From: Bradyrhizobium sp. CB2312
Lineage (GTDB): Bacteria > Pseudomonadota > Alphaproteobacteria > Rhizobiales > Xanthobacteraceae
Direction: 5' to 3'
Length of the DNA stretch: 64,000 nt
Assembly (NCBI RefSeq): GCF_029714425.1
Contig: NZ_CP121668.1
Span: 5,477,501 to 5,541,500, forward strand
A program made the translations under genes and the position numbers. This document shows positions 24,715 to 33,695 of this stretch, piece by piece (positions within the stretch are counted from its first letter, which is position 1; each line of letters begins with the position of its first letter). The notes beneath the pieces were generated by a model, which saw only the letters and a list, made by a program, of their open reading frames with translations, was not told where the DNA came from and made no database searches.

Positions 24715-25395
24715 GTGCAGGGAAAAGTCATTGTCGTGACCGGCGCGCTCGGCGCGCTCGGCAAGGTGGTCGCCGAGACCGCGCAGTCGCGCGGCGCGCG
24801 CATTGCCGGCATCGACTATGCGCCCTCGCAAGTCCCGGCAACGCCTGAGCGCATCGAGATCGGCGGCGTCGACCTGTCCGACGCGGCCCAGGCGAAGACG
24901 GCGATCGAGGCCGCAGCGGAACATTTCGGCCGGCTGGACGCGCTGATCAACATCGCCGGCGGCTTCGCCTTCGAGACGGTCGGCAACGGCGACATCAAGA
25001 CCTGGCAGCGCATGCACGCGCTCAACGTGCTGACGGCGCTGAACGCCTCGCACGCGGCGCTGCCGCATCTTGCCGCCTCGAAGGCCGGCCGCATCGTCAA
25101 CATCGGCGCGATGGGCGCGCTCCAGGCCGGCTCCGGCATGGGCCCCTACGCCGCGTCGAAGGCCGGCGTGCATCGCCTGACCGAGGCGCTGGCGAACGAA
25201 TGGAAGGGCAAGGTCACCGTGAACGCGGTGCTGCCCTCGATCATCGACACCAAAGCAAACCGCGCCGACATGCCCAAAGCGGACTTTTCGAAATGGGTGA
25301 CGCCGCAGGAACTCGCCGAGGTAATCCTGTTCCTCGCCAGCGACGCGGCGAGCGGCGTTACGGGTGCGCTGATCCCGGTCGGCGGTCGGGTCTGA
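24715..25395 (+). CDS. Short-chain dehydrogenase/reductase
   Basis: The 226-residue protein has the classical SDR features: TGALGALG (9-16) as a variant TGxxxGxG coenzyme site, NIAGG for the NAG motif, and a Y-x-x-x-K catalytic pair in YAASKAG near residue 144. The Ser partner appears replaced or shifted: the usual S before the YxxxK is in the region GALQAGSGMGP. It ends with PVGGRV, as in SDR enzymes where the C-terminus closes the active site. The start is a GTG. It ends exactly where the convergent GrlR-like gene ends. Confidence 0.85.
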   Translation: MQGKVIVVTGALGALGKVVAETAQSRGARIAGIDYAPSQVPATPERIEIGGVDLSDAAQAKTAIEAAAEHFGRLDALINIAGGFAFETVGNGDIKTWQRMHALNVLTALNASHAALPHLAASKAGRIVNIGAMGALQAGSGMGPYAASKAGVHRLTEALANEWKGKVTVNAVLPSIIDTKANRADMPKADFSKWVTPQELAEVILFLASDAASGVTGALIPVGGRV

Positions 25396-25743
25396 TCAAT
25401 CCGGCACCAGCAGCCGCAGATCGCCCTTGAAGCGGATGCTTTGCTTGCCGGCGAGCGCGATGCCCTCGCCATAAGCGGTCTCGTCGGTATAGGTGCCGCT
25501 GAAGCCGATGGTGACGACCTTGCGGCCCCACACCGGGCGCTCGTCGAACGAGGGTGAATGCTCCTCGTTGGTCAGCTCGCCCTTCCACTTGCCGTTGGCC
25601 GAGGTGTAGCTGCCAAAGGCGAAGAAGAATGAATCGCCGCCGCGCATGGTGCCGTCGCGCAGCACCATGACGCCCTGATTGCCGCCCTCGACGCTATCGA
25701 GGAATTTGATCCGGATGTGATAGAGCCCGTTCCTGATCGTCAT
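25396..25743 (-). CDS. GrlR-family protein, single domain
   Basis: This 115-residue product is one GrlR unit, matching in length the original E. coli GrlR (about 123 residues). It has NGLYHIRIKFLD, then MRGGDSFFFAFGSYTSANGKWKGE and ends AGKQSIRFKGDLRLLVPD, close to the second repeat of the two-domain paralogues. It is therefore the third member of the family in this window. No operon partner is clear; it converges on the SDR gene. It carries no DNA-binding motif I can name. Confidence 0.75.
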   Translation of the reverse strand: MTIRNGLYHIRIKFLDSVEGGNQGVMVLRDGTMRGGDSFFFAFGSYTSANGKWKGELTNEEHSPSFDERPVWGRKVVTIGFSGTYTDETAYGEGIALAGKQSIRFKGDLRLLVPD

Positions 25744-25869
25744 GTCGCAAGCCGCCCACCTGTCCCTGTCCGCAGCATAATCGCACCTTCTGTTCCCGAT
25801 CAAATGACGCGGAGGGCGAGTCTGATCCGGGCTAGACTGCCCGCAACTGATTCTCCGATCGGACGTCCT

Positions 25870-26556
25870 GTGGAAACCGCGCTCTATCTCCCCGTCAAAC
25901 GCTTCCTCGAGGAGCTCGGCTTCACCGTGAAGGGCGAGATCGGCGGCTGCGATCTCGTGGGCCTCAGCGCCGGCGATCCGCCCGTCGTCGTGATCGGCGA
26001 GCTCAAGCTCGCGTTCAATCTCGAGCTGATCCTGCAAGCGGTCGATCGTGCATCGGCGGCCGATGAGGTCTGGATCGCCGCCAAGATGTCGATCCGTGGC
26101 AAGGGACGCGAGAGCGATGCGCGCTATCGCAATCTCTGCCGCCGGCTCGGCTTCGGCATGCTCGGGGTGACCGATCGCGGCCAGGTCGAGGTGCTGGTGA
26201 AGCCGCCGACGGCGGCGCCGCGCCGCGAACCGAAGGTACGCTCACGTCTCGTCGCCGAGCATCAGCGCCGCCAGGGCGATCCCGTGCTCGGCGGCAGCAC
26301 GCGCGCGCCGATCATGACAGCCTATCGCCAGCAGGCGCTCGCCTGCGCCACGGCGCTCGCCGATGGTCCGCGGCGCGTGCGCGAATTGCGCGAGCGCTGT
26401 CCCGACGCCGGCAAGATATTGCTTAACAATGTGTATGGCTGGTTCGAACGTGCCGACCGGGGAATCTACGGGCTGACCGAGGCCGGGCACGCAGCGCTGA
26501 AACGCTGGCCGCAGCAGCGTGTTGGGGCCGACGCCGGTGCCGCGTCACCGCCCTGA
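25870..26556 (+). CDS. DUF2161 PD-(D/E)XK-type putative phosphodiesterase
   Basis: The 228-residue protein begins ETALYLPVKRFLEELGFTVKGEIGGCDLVGL and continues VVVIGELKLAFNLELILQAVDRA, the pattern of the DUF2161 family. The D...ELK series (Asp of GGCDLV and Glu-x-Lys of GELKL) makes a PD-(D/E)XK nuclease-like site. A winged-helix-like C-terminal region (VRELRERCPDAGKILLNNVYGWFERADRGIYGLTEAG) may bind DNA. The GTG at 25870 is taken since the family signature starts immediately after; other starts further upstream are possible. Biological role unknown. Confidence 0.75.
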   Translation: METALYLPVKRFLEELGFTVKGEIGGCDLVGLSAGDPPVVVIGELKLAFNLELILQAVDRASAADEVWIAAKMSIRGKGRESDARYRNLCRRLGFGMLGVTDRGQVEVLVKPPTAAPRREPKVRSRLVAEHQRRQGDPVLGGSTRAPIMTAYRQQALACATALADGPRRVRELRERCPDAGKILLNNVYGWFERADRGIYGLTEAGHAALKRWPQQRVGADAGAASPP

Positions 26557-26651
26557 CACCCGACCGGCGCATAGCTGTGATGCCACACGGATTCCATATT
26601 GCAATGCAACATCGGTGGCACTAGGTATCCCGGCATCAAGATGAGGCCGTT

Positions 26652-26957
26652 ATGAGCGCAGACTGGAATACCAAATATGGCACGCGGCGCGTGCGCCACG
26701 ATCCGCCTACCCTGGACGAGGCGATCTTCGCCGCCGTCGGCATTACCGACGACCAGGAGCAGCAGGCCGAGATCGCCGCAGCGCTGATGGGCATGCCGCT
26801 CGAAATCGTCCAGGCCGAAGTGAAGAAGCAGGCCCGCACCAACAGCCGCATCACCGCCACGCGCGTGATCGCCGGCGAACAGGGTGCGCAGCGCTCCGTC
26901 GTGGTCGAGCGCCGCGTCGTTCGCCGCTTCGGCAACGACAAGCGCACCGGCACCTAG
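26652..26957 (+). CDS. Conserved hypothetical protein of Rhizobiales
   Basis: The 101-residue protein begins with a short basic segment (WNTKYGTRRVRHDPPTLDEAIFAA), then a helical region, QAEIAAALMGMPLEIVQAEVKKQ, and ends in a basic tail with RRVVRRFGNDKR. This resembles a small conserved protein widespread in the order for which I know no function. There is no signal peptide. The GTTATG start follows a weak Shine-Dalgarno. It is followed by a strong terminator shared with the convergent GNAT gene. Confidence 0.75.
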   Translation: MSADWNTKYGTRRVRHDPPTLDEAIFAAVGITDDQEQQAEIAAALMGMPLEIVQAEVKKQARTNSRITATRVIAGEQGAQRSVVVERRVVRRFGNDKRTGT

Positions 26958-26982
26958 GCGCTTATTTCACATCCCCAAATAC

Positions 26983-27014
26983 AAAAGCGGACCGGTTTTG
27001 CCGGTCCGCTTTTG
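26983..27014. terminator. Bidirectional terminator
   Basis: AAAAGCGGACCGG pairs with CCGGTCCGCTTTT around a short T-rich loop. Flanking A and T runs allow termination in both directions, between two convergent genes. Confidence 0.9.
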
Positions 27015-27034
27015 ATTCGTGTCCGCTGTTCGAG

Positions 27035-27646
27035 CTAGGCGGCGCGATTGCCGTACATGCTGGAGATGATCTTCCAGCAGGTCGAGTTGAAGCTGAGAAG
27101 CGCGCGCCCGGCCTTGAATGGCGCGGCGGCGAGATCGGCGAGTTCGTCTTCGGTCGTCTTGGTGAGATCGATCGTCCCGGTCGATTCACCATGGCGGAAT
27201 TGCAGATGCGCGCCGAACTTCCGGGCGAGAGCTCGCATCGCGTGATTCTCGGCGCCGGTCGTGATGCGCAGGCGCTTAAAGCCCTTCCAGCGCGCTTCGG
27301 CGATCAGGCGGCTGAACAGGATGGTGCCGACGTTCTGGCGGCGCACCGATGCTTCCACGCTGAACGCCACTTCGGGCAGCGAATCACCTTCCGGCGGATG
27401 CAGTTCGGCCGCGCCGCGCACCACGCCATCGACGATATAGGCGACGATCACAGTGCCGTCCTCGGCGCAGCGGGCGGCGTAACGCTCGATGAAGCTGTCG
27501 TCGAGAAAACCGTTGAAGCGGTCGTGCCGACTTGCGGCATCGAGCCTGAGCAGGTGATCGCGCAGAAGCGGCAATTCTTCCTGCTGGCTCAGGGTCCGCA
27601 CATAGCCCGGAACGGACGTCGTGCGGGCGGTGTCTTCAAGTACCAC
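27035..27646 (-). CDS. GNAT-family N-acetyltransferase
   Basis: The 203-residue protein carries a GNAT fold: LPLLRDHLLRLDAASRHDRF at the N-terminus, VAFSVEASVRRQNVGTILFSRLIAEARWKGFKRLRI as the acetyl-CoA binding motif A (Q/RxxGxG/A variant VRRQNVG), then a helix with NHAMRALARKFG. Target unknown; such enzymes acetylate small molecules or protein N-termini. The stop is next to the bidirectional terminator. The 152-base gap up to the thioesterase gene holds AT-rich sequence that could be its promoter. Confidence 0.8.
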   Translation of the reverse strand: MVLEDTARTTSVPGYVRTLSQQEELPLLRDHLLRLDAASRHDRFNGFLDDSFIERYAARCAEDGTVIVAYIVDGVVRGAAELHPPEGDSLPEVAFSVEASVRRQNVGTILFSRLIAEARWKGFKRLRITTGAENHAMRALARKFGAHLQFRHGESTGTIDLTKTTEDELADLAAAPFKAGRALLSFNSTCWKIISSMYGNRAA

Positions 27647-27798
27647 GTCAAAACTCCTCTTGGTGTCCCTCGAGGAGGCGTTCGAATCCCTAGGCCTCCA
27701 ATATTGTGCGTCGCAACAAATTTTTCAAGACGGGAACCTGCCCAACTTAAAGGCATCGGAAACGACTAATTCGTTAACAAAATCAAGGCCCCGTAATC

Positions 27799-28197
27799 TT
27801 ACAGGACCAGCTGGGTCTGGGTCACGATCGCGACCAGTTTGCCGTCCTCGGTCTCCAGCCGGGTGGTCCAAACCTGGGTTCGCCGGCCCCGGTGCACGGG
27901 GGTCGCCGTGGCGATAACCGTGGTTCCCTCCTTGGCGCCACCGATGAAGTTGGTCTTGCTCTCCAGCGTGGTCGTGCCCTTGGCGTCCTCGGGCAGGTTG
28001 ATCACGGTCGCGGCCGCGCCGACGGAATCGGCCAGCGCCATAACCGCCCCGCCGTGGATGGTGTGGTGAAGCGTGCAGAGATCGGGCCGGACCGTCATCC
28101 GCGCCACCACGCGATCCTTCTCGGCCTCGACGAACTCGACGCCCTTGAGCTCGGCGAACGGCATCTTCATCGCTTTAAGTTTCTCGAGCGGCGTCAT
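27799..28197 (-). CDS. PaaI-like hotdog-fold thioesterase
   Basis: The 132-residue protein has the hotdog signature HHTIHGGAVMALADSVGAAA with the family HGG motif, where Asp further along (ALADS) is the catalytic carboxylate position of PaaI/4HBT-like thioesterases. It would hydrolyse an acyl-CoA such as a phenylacetyl-type CoA, though the substrate is not deduced. The start is set at 28197 since GGGAGGGG precedes it; an ATG five codons upstream is less likely. No paa genes are next to it. Confidence 0.85.
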   Translation of the reverse strand: MTPLEKLKAMKMPFAELKGVEFVEAEKDRVVARMTVRPDLCTLHHTIHGGAVMALADSVGAAATVINLPEDAKGTTTLESKTNFIGGAKEGTTVIATATPVHRGRRTQVWTTRLETEDGKLVAIVTQTQLVL

Positions 28198-28316
28198 CGG
28201 ATCCCCTCCCAATTCATTGTTGTCTCAACGTGAATGGCTTCGCGCGGCAAAGCAATGACGTCCGAGGTAATGGCCGCCGTGACATCGGAGCCCGCATTTG
28301 CGCATATGCTCCTCCC

Positions 28317-29105
28317 ATGCGCGACTTCCCGCCCCGCCGCATCGTCTGCCTGACCGAAGAGACGGTCGAAACGCTGTACCTGCTCGGCGAGCAGGACCGC
28401 ATCGTCGGCGTCTCCGGCTACGCCGTCCGCCCGCCCCAGGTGCGGCGGGAGAAGCCGCGGGTGTCGGCCTTCATCTCCGCGGACATCCCAAAGGTCCTCG
28501 CACTGGAACCGGACCTCGTGCTGGCATTCTCCGACCTCCAGGCCGGCATCGTCGCCGACCTCGTGCGCGCCGGCATCAATGTCCACGTCTTCAATCAGCG
28601 CGACATCGCCGGAATTCTCGCGATGATCCGCACGCTCGGCGCGCTGGTCGGCGCGGCCGCGCGCGCAGAGGACCTCGCGCAAGGTTTCGAGCGCCGCCTC
28701 GCCGCGATCGCCGCAACGCCCCGCCCTTCGCCGCGACCAAAAGTCTATTTCGAGGAGTGGGACGATCCGCTGATCTCGGGCATCGGCTGGGTCTCCGAGT
28801 TGATCGAGGTCGCCGGCGGCGTGGACGTGTTTCCAGAGCTGCGGCATCGGCAGGCCGCGAAGGATCGGATCGTGACGGCCGAGGCAGTGCGCGAGGCCGC
28901 GCCCGACGTAATCCTTGCTTCTTGGTGCGGCAAGAAGGTTGTCCCTGCCCGCATCAGGCAGCGCGATGGCTGGAGCGAAATTCCAGCGGTACGAGACGAC
29001 CGCATCGTCGAGATCAAGTCGCCGATCATCCTGCAGCCGGGTCCGGCGGCTCTGACGGATGGGCTGGATGCGATCGTGGCGGCGTTGTGGCGTAAGTGCC
29101 CTTGA
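28317..29105 (+). CDS. BtuF-like periplasmic-binding-fold protein
   Basis: The 262-residue protein has the helical-backbone type binding-protein fold of cobalamin and siderophore binders: RIVCLTEETVETLYLLGEQDRIVGVSGY, then ALEPDLVLAFSDLQ, and a final VAALWRK. It lacks a signal peptide, so it may be cytoplasmic or use an upstream start, and no transporter genes adjoin. Similar proteins in rhizobia are annotated as cobalamin-binding or ABC-type Fe3+-siderophore binders. The ATG at 28317 is the first codon that gives the family pattern. Confidence 0.7.
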   Translation: MRDFPPRRIVCLTEETVETLYLLGEQDRIVGVSGYAVRPPQVRREKPRVSAFISADIPKVLALEPDLVLAFSDLQAGIVADLVRAGINVHVFNQRDIAGILAMIRTLGALVGAAARAEDLAQGFERRLAAIAATPRPSPRPKVYFEEWDDPLISGIGWVSELIEVAGGVDVFPELRHRQAAKDRIVTAEAVREAAPDVILASWCGKKVVPARIRQRDGWSEIPAVRDDRIVEIKSPIILQPGPAALTDGLDAIVAALWRKCP

Positions 29106-29113
29106 TCTCTCCA

Positions 29114-29202
29114 CCGTCATTGCGAGCGAAGCGAAGCAATCCAGACTGCCCCTGCGGAAAAATTCTGGATTGCTTCGTCGCAAGAGCTCCTCGCAATGAC
29201 GG
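29114..29202. repeat. REP-type palindrome (CGTCATTGCGAG family)
   Basis: Left arm CCGTCATTGCGAG...GAAGCAATCCAGA pairs with right arm TCTGGATTGCTTC...CTCGCAATGACGG. This is the hairpin repeat often found between genes in Bradyrhizobiaceae. It fills most of the gap between the BtuF-like gene and kynU. Confidence 0.85.
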
Positions 29203-29220
29203 CGGGATAGACGCCCGTCT

Positions 29221-30423
29221 TCACGTCACCGCGTTGACGACCTGGTACTCCGGCCGCCGCCACACCTCGCCTGCGATCACCTCCTCGATGATCTCGGCTG
29301 CGCGGATGATCTCGCTTTCGCCGATATAGAGCGGCGTAATCCCGAACCGCATGATGTCGGGCGCGCGGAAGTCTCCGATCACACCACGGGCAATCAGGGC
29401 CTGCATCGCGGCGTAGCCGCCGTCGAAGGCAAACGACACCTGTGAGCCGCGGTCCGCATGCGCGCGCGGCGTCACCAGCTTCAGAGATGGGCAGCGGCGC
29501 TCGACTTCGGCAATCAGCAAATCACCGAGCGCCAGCGAACGCGCGCGGACCTGGTCAATATCAACCCGATCCCAGATATCGAGCGAAGCCTCCAGCGCCG
29601 CCATCGCCAGCACCGGCGGCGTGCCGACGCGCATACGCTCGACGCCGCCGGCGGCCGCATAGCCAAGCTCGAATGCAAAGGGTTTTGCGTGCCCCATCCA
29701 GCCCGACAGCGCAGCGCGTGCGTCGTCGGCATGGCGCGGCGCGACATAAAGGAAGGCCGGCGCGCCGGGCCCGGCGTTGATGTACTTGTAGGTACAGCCT
29801 GCGGCGAAGTCGGCGCCGCAGCCAGCGAGATCAACCGCCAGCGCGCCGGCCGAGTGCGCGAGGTCCCACACCGTGACGATGCCGAGCGCATGCGCCTTCG
29901 CGGTCAGCCCGGCCATGTCATGGCGGCGGCCGGTGCGATAATCGACCTCGGTGATGTAGAGCACCGCGATGTCCTCCGACAGCGCGGCCTCGATCTGCTC
30001 CGGCGTCACCAGGCGCAATTGATGGCCGCGTCCGAGCGTCGCGATCAGGCCCTCGGCCATGTAGAGATCGGTCGGAAAATTGCCGGTGTCTGACAGGACG
30101 ATTTTGCGCGACGCGTTCAGATCGAGCGCGGCCGCGAGCGCCTGATAGACCTTCAGCGACAGCGTGTCGCCGACCATCACCGAGCCGGCCTCCGCGCCGA
30201 TCAGCCGCGCGATGCGATCGCCAACATGGCGCGGCTGGGCATACCAGCCCGCCGTGTTCCAGGCGCGGATCAGCTCATGGCCCCACTCGTCCGTGATGAC
30301 ACGATTGACGCGCTCGGCGACGCCCAGCGGCAGCGCGCCGAGCGAGTTGCCGTCGAGATAGATCACGCCGTCGGGCAGATGAAACAGGGCTTTGGTATCG
30401 TCATAGACGCGATATCTGGTCAT
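29221..30423 (-). CDS. kynU: Kynureninase
   Basis: The 400-residue PLP enzyme splits kynurenine into anthranilate and alanine in the cytoplasm. WDLAHSAGA (186-194) holds the Asp that contacts the pyridine nitrogen, and CTYKYINAGPGAP (210-222) contains the cofactor-binding Lys213. LDGNSLG (23-29) at the N-terminus is a family mark. It is the last gene of a three-gene operon with kynA and the formamidase-like hydrolase, with 8 bases between kynA and kynU. Confidence 0.95.
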   Translation of the reverse strand: MTRYRVYDDTKALFHLPDGVIYLDGNSLGALPLGVAERVNRVITDEWGHELIRAWNTAGWYAQPRHVGDRIARLIGAEAGSVMVGDTLSLKVYQALAAALDLNASRKIVLSDTGNFPTDLYMAEGLIATLGRGHQLRLVTPEQIEAALSEDIAVLYITEVDYRTGRRHDMAGLTAKAHALGIVTVWDLAHSAGALAVDLAGCGADFAAGCTYKYINAGPGAPAFLYVAPRHADDARAALSGWMGHAKPFAFELGYAAAGGVERMRVGTPPVLAMAALEASLDIWDRVDIDQVRARSLALGDLLIAEVERRCPSLKLVTPRAHADRGSQVSFAFDGGYAAMQALIARGVIGDFRAPDIMRFGITPLYIGESEIIRAAEIIEEVIAGEVWRRPEYQVVNAVT

Positions 30424-30431
30424 GGGGATTT

Positions 30432-31271
30432 CTACAGAATGGTACGGACACGCCAGAGTTCGGGAAACAGCTCGACCTCCAGCATGCGCTTGAGGTAGCT
30501 GACGCCGCCGGTACCGCCGGTGCCGCGCTTGAAGCCGATGACGCGCTCGACCGTCGTGACATGGTTGAAGCGCCAGCGGCGAAAGTAATCCTCGAAGTCG
30601 ACTAGCTTTTCGGCGAGCTCGTAGAGCATCCAGTGCGTCTCTGGCGCCTGATAGACGATACGCCAGGCCTGCAGCACGCCTTCGTTGAAGCTGTGGGTCT
30701 CGCGGACGTCGCGGGCCAGCACGGCCACCGGCATTTTCAGCCCGTGGCGGTCGGCGAGCCGCAGCACCTCGTCATAGAGGCTGGGCGTGGCGAGCTCCGC
30801 CTCCAGGAGTTTCGTCGTCTCGGCATCGTGCGCGTGCGGCTTCAGCATGGCGTGATTGCGGTTGCCGAGCAGATATTCGATCAGCCGGTACTGGCGCGAC
30901 TGAAAGCCCGAGGACTGGCCGAGCTGGGAGCGGAAGCGCGTGTACTCGCTCGGTGTCATCGTGCGCAGCACGTCCCAGGCGTTGTTGAGCTGCTCGAAGA
31001 TGCGCGACATCCGCGCCAGCATCTTCATCGCGGGCTGCACCTCGTCTTTGGCGATGGCGCGGCGCGCGGCGCTGAGCTCGTGGATGGCAAGGCGCATCCA
31101 CAGCTCGGTGGTCTGATGCTGGATGATGAACAGCATCTCGTCATGCGCTTCCGAGAGCGGATGCTGCGCACCGAGGATCGCATCCAGCGCCAGATAGTCG
31201 CCGTAAGACATGCGCCGGGCGAAATCGGTCTCGGCGCCTTCGTTTGTGGGATCGTAATCGCTGGACGTCAT
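30432..31271 (-). CDS. kynA: Tryptophan 2,3-dioxygenase
   Basis: The 279-residue heme enzyme opens the indole ring of tryptophan to give N-formylkynurenine. Visible marks are [13 protein letters not shown] (His52 in the substrate site), [26 protein letters not shown] split as FNHVTTVER with heme ligand His237 and KRGTGGTGG (248-256). The length is that of the usual bacterial KynA. The ATG at 31271 is preferred over a longer open frame antisense-like to the upstream gene. It is 35 bases from the formamidase-like gene. Confidence 0.95.
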   Translation of the reverse strand: MTSSDYDPTNEGAETDFARRMSYGDYLALDAILGAQHPLSEAHDEMLFIIQHQTTELWMRLAIHELSAARRAIAKDEVQPAMKMLARMSRIFEQLNNAWDVLRTMTPSEYTRFRSQLGQSSGFQSRQYRLIEYLLGNRNHAMLKPHAHDAETTKLLEAELATPSLYDEVLRLADRHGLKMPVAVLARDVRETHSFNEGVLQAWRIVYQAPETHWMLYELAEKLVDFEDYFRRWRFNHVTTVERVIGFKRGTGGTGGVSYLKRMLEVELFPELWRVRTIL

Positions 31272-31306
31272 GGCAGTCCCTCCCGATCGATCATCCCTGC
31301 CCTTGC

Positions 31307-32116
31307 TCAGTCGAGCCCAATCAGGCGCGCGGTGATCGGCGACGACGGATCCTTCAATCCGTCGATCACGGTGAAATGGTTCAGCCCGGGATCGACGACG
31401 AGGCGGGTCGGCACGTCGAACCCGGTCCAGACATTGGCCATCAGATCGGACTGGCGGATGAACTCCGGCCGCTCGCCGCCGCCAACCCAGGCAGTCACGG
31501 GCGAATGTCCGCGCGGCAGATGCAGCGCGGCGCTTTCGAGGCTCGCCTCCTCCATGGTCATGCGCAGCGTCTCGTTCATCTTGGTCTTCAGCAACGGACG
31601 CAGATCGTGCAGGCCGCTGATCGAGAGCGTGCCGGCGATGCGGTTGTAGATTGCGCCTTCGAGCCGGCTGTCGTCGCACAGCATGCGGGTGACGAGATGG
31701 CCGCCGGCGGAATGGCCGGCGAGCCGGATCGGGCCGGCGACAAGCGAAGCCGCTTTCGCAATCGCAGCGGTGATTTCCGCGGTGATGTCGGAGATGCGTG
31801 CCGCCGGCGTCAGCGTGTAGCTCGGCAAGCAGACCGTCCAACCGTGGTGCCGTGCGCCTTCGGCCAGATCCGTCCAGGTCGATTTGTCGAAGCGCATCCA
31901 GTAGCCGCCATGGACGAACACGACGAGGCCCTTGCTGTCGCCGTCGGGCAGGATCAGGTCGAGGTGCTGGCGCTCGCCGGAGCCGTAAGCGATGTCAGGG
32001 CGAAAATGCTTGAGCCCGGCGCGGTAGGCCGCCGCCCGCTCCGCCCATTGCGCCGGCATTTTGTGCGAGCCCGGGATATGGGCCGAATTGGCGTAAGCGT
32101 CATCCCAATCGCGCAT
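31307..32116 (-). CDS. Alpha/beta hydrolase, likely kynurenine formamidase (AFMID type)
   Basis: The 269-residue enzyme has an oxyanion segment HGGYW (69-73), nucleophile elbow GHSAG with Ser136 and a C-terminal NHF with the catalytic His. This is the alpha/beta-hydrolase form of N-formylkynurenine formamidase (animal and yeast AFMID-like), not the cyclase-type bacterial KynB. Its place directly upstream of kynA and kynU, same strand, close spacing, makes the assignment strong. The three enzymes together convert tryptophan to anthranilate. Confidence 0.85.
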   Translation of the reverse strand: MRDWDDAYANSAHIPGSHKMPAQWAERAAAYRAGLKHFRPDIAYGSGERQHLDLILPDGDSKGLVVFVHGGYWMRFDKSTWTDLAEGARHHGWTVCLPSYTLTPAARISDITAEITAAIAKAASLVAGPIRLAGHSAGGHLVTRMLCDDSRLEGAIYNRIAGTLSISGLHDLRPLLKTKMNETLRMTMEEASLESAALHLPRGHSPVTAWVGGGERPEFIRQSDLMANVWTGFDVPTRLVVDPGLNHFTVIDGLKDPSSPITARLIGLD

Positions 32117-32252
32117 CGTGTCTCCCGAGGACTCGTTCAGCGAACAGGGCCGCAGTCTGCCACTGGTCAGTGCGGCATCCTAGTCTTTCTTTTAAGCTTA
32201 AAGGATTTGGTGCGCCATTGTTTCGGGCAAGTGGGCGCTCCAGCCAAGATGT

Positions 32253-32346
32253 CGTAGGGTGGGCAAAGCGAAGCGTGCCCACGTCCTGATCGTGTCGGAT
32301 ACAACTCGTGGGCACGGCGCAAGTGCGCCTTTGCCCATCCTACGAG
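32253..32346. repeat. REP-type palindrome (GTAGGGTGGGC family)
   Basis: CGTAGGGTGGGCAAAGCG...CGTGCCCACG pairs with CGTGGGCACG...CCTTTGCCCATCCTACG across the 250-base gap between the M20 peptidase and the kyn operon. Confidence 0.85.
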
Positions 32347-32366
32347 AGCTGTGCCTGAGGCAACGG

Positions 32367-33644
32367 CTACGCCTTCTCCACCCCGCACCATTCCGCGATG
32401 AATAACGCCATCGCCTTGGTGGTCTTCTTCAGCGAGTCCAGATCGACGAATTCGTTGAAGCCGTGCATTTCGCCGCCGCTGGCGCCAAAGCACAGGCTGG
32501 GAATGCCGTAGTTGAGGCCGTAGAAGCGCGTGTCGGTGAGCGCGGTGAAGACGAGGTCTTCGACGGCGCCGCCATAGACCTTGTTGAAGGCCTTGCCGAA
32601 CGCGGCCTCCGGCGCGGCGGCGTCGGTCAGCTCATAGCCTTCCGACAGGAAGCCCGACCATTGGACCTCCGGCGGATTGTTGGCAAGGAAGCGGTGATTG
32701 CGCGCCGCGGCGGCGACGCAGGCCATGATCTCCTTCTGGTGATCGGCGACCGACCAGCCCGGCAGGATGGCGATGCGGCAGTCGACATCGCACCAGGCCG
32801 GCACGCTGGAGGCCCAATCGCCGCCCTTGATGATGCCGGGGTTGAAGTTGATGGGATGGTTGAGCGTCTTGAAGTGCCGATCGGCCTTGGCGCGCTCGTT
32901 CCATTCGATCTCGAGCTTTTGCAGCGCCTGGACCAGGTGATAGGCCGCCATGATCGCGTTCGAGCCCGAGCCGGCAAAGGCGACATGGGTCGGATGCCCC
33001 TTCACGCGCAGGCGAAACCAGATCACGCCGACCTGGGAGCGCACCATCTTGCCGCTGGTCGGCTCCGGGATGAAGCAGGCATCGGCGCGATAGCCACGCT
33101 GCAATGTCGAGAGCGCGCCGACGCCGGTGCTCTCCTCCTCGATCACCGACTGGAAATGGATTCGCGCCGTCGGCTTGAAGCCTGCAGCCTTGATCGCATC
33201 CAGCGCATAGAGCGCGCCAATCGTGCCGGACTTCATGTCGCAAGCGCCGCGGCCGAACATCTTGCCGTCCTTGATGACCGGCGAGAATGGCGGGGTGTCC
33301 CACAGTTCTAGGGGGCCAGCCGGCACCACGTCGCAATGGCCCTGGAGGATCAGCGATTTGCCGGCCTCGGTCGTGGGACGATAGGTGCCGACCACGCTCC
33401 GCGCCTTGGAAAAATCATGCTCGATCGGGCCGAAGCCGCGCAGATCCTTGAGATCGTCGACATTGATGTGCCAATCATCGACCTCATAGCCGCGCGCGCG
33501 CAGGAGGTCGCCGATCATGTCCTGGCACGGCCCCTCCGCCCCGCGGGTCGAAGGGATCGCGACGAAATCGCGGGTGGTCGCAAGCTGGGCTTCGAAGCCG
33601 GCGTCGACGGCATCGAGAATCCTCTGCTGCGTTTCGGCATTCAT
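32367..33644 (-). CDS. M20-family deacylase (ArgE/DapE/carboxypeptidase type)
   Basis: The 425-residue metallohydrolase shows the M20 set: LQGHCDVVPAG with metal-ligand His, GRGACDMKSG with the Asp that bridges two zinc ions, and QSVIEEESTG with catalytic Glu pair. In such enzymes the substrate is an N-acyl amino acid or short peptide. Similar proteins are often annotated as ArgE/DapE deacylase. The ATG at 33644 follows CGGAG. It reads toward the kyn operon but is separated from it by a REP palindrome. Confidence 0.88.
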   Translation of the reverse strand: MNAETQQRILDAVDAGFEAQLATTRDFVAIPSTRGAEGPCQDMIGDLLRARGYEVDDWHINVDDLKDLRGFGPIEHDFSKARSVVGTYRPTTEAGKSLILQGHCDVVPAGPLELWDTPPFSPVIKDGKMFGRGACDMKSGTIGALYALDAIKAAGFKPTARIHFQSVIEEESTGVGALSTLQRGYRADACFIPEPTSGKMVRSQVGVIWFRLRVKGHPTHVAFAGSGSNAIMAAYHLVQALQKLEIEWNERAKADRHFKTLNHPINFNPGIIKGGDWASSVPAWCDVDCRIAILPGWSVADHQKEIMACVAAAARNHRFLANNPPEVQWSGFLSEGYELTDAAAPEAAFGKAFNKVYGGAVEDLVFTALTDTRFYGLNYGIPSLCFGASGGEMHGFNEFVDLDSLKKTTKAMALFIAEWCGVEKA

Positions 33645-33695
33645 CAGGCAACTCCGGGCATCCAATGGTCCATGCTGCGCGCAAGCTAGCCGATT

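Noticed and set aside
27660..27690. tRNA-like GTTCGAATCCC sequence
   Set aside because: No 5' acceptor, D-arm or anticodon stem can be folded at a suitable distance; only the T-loop-like string is present.
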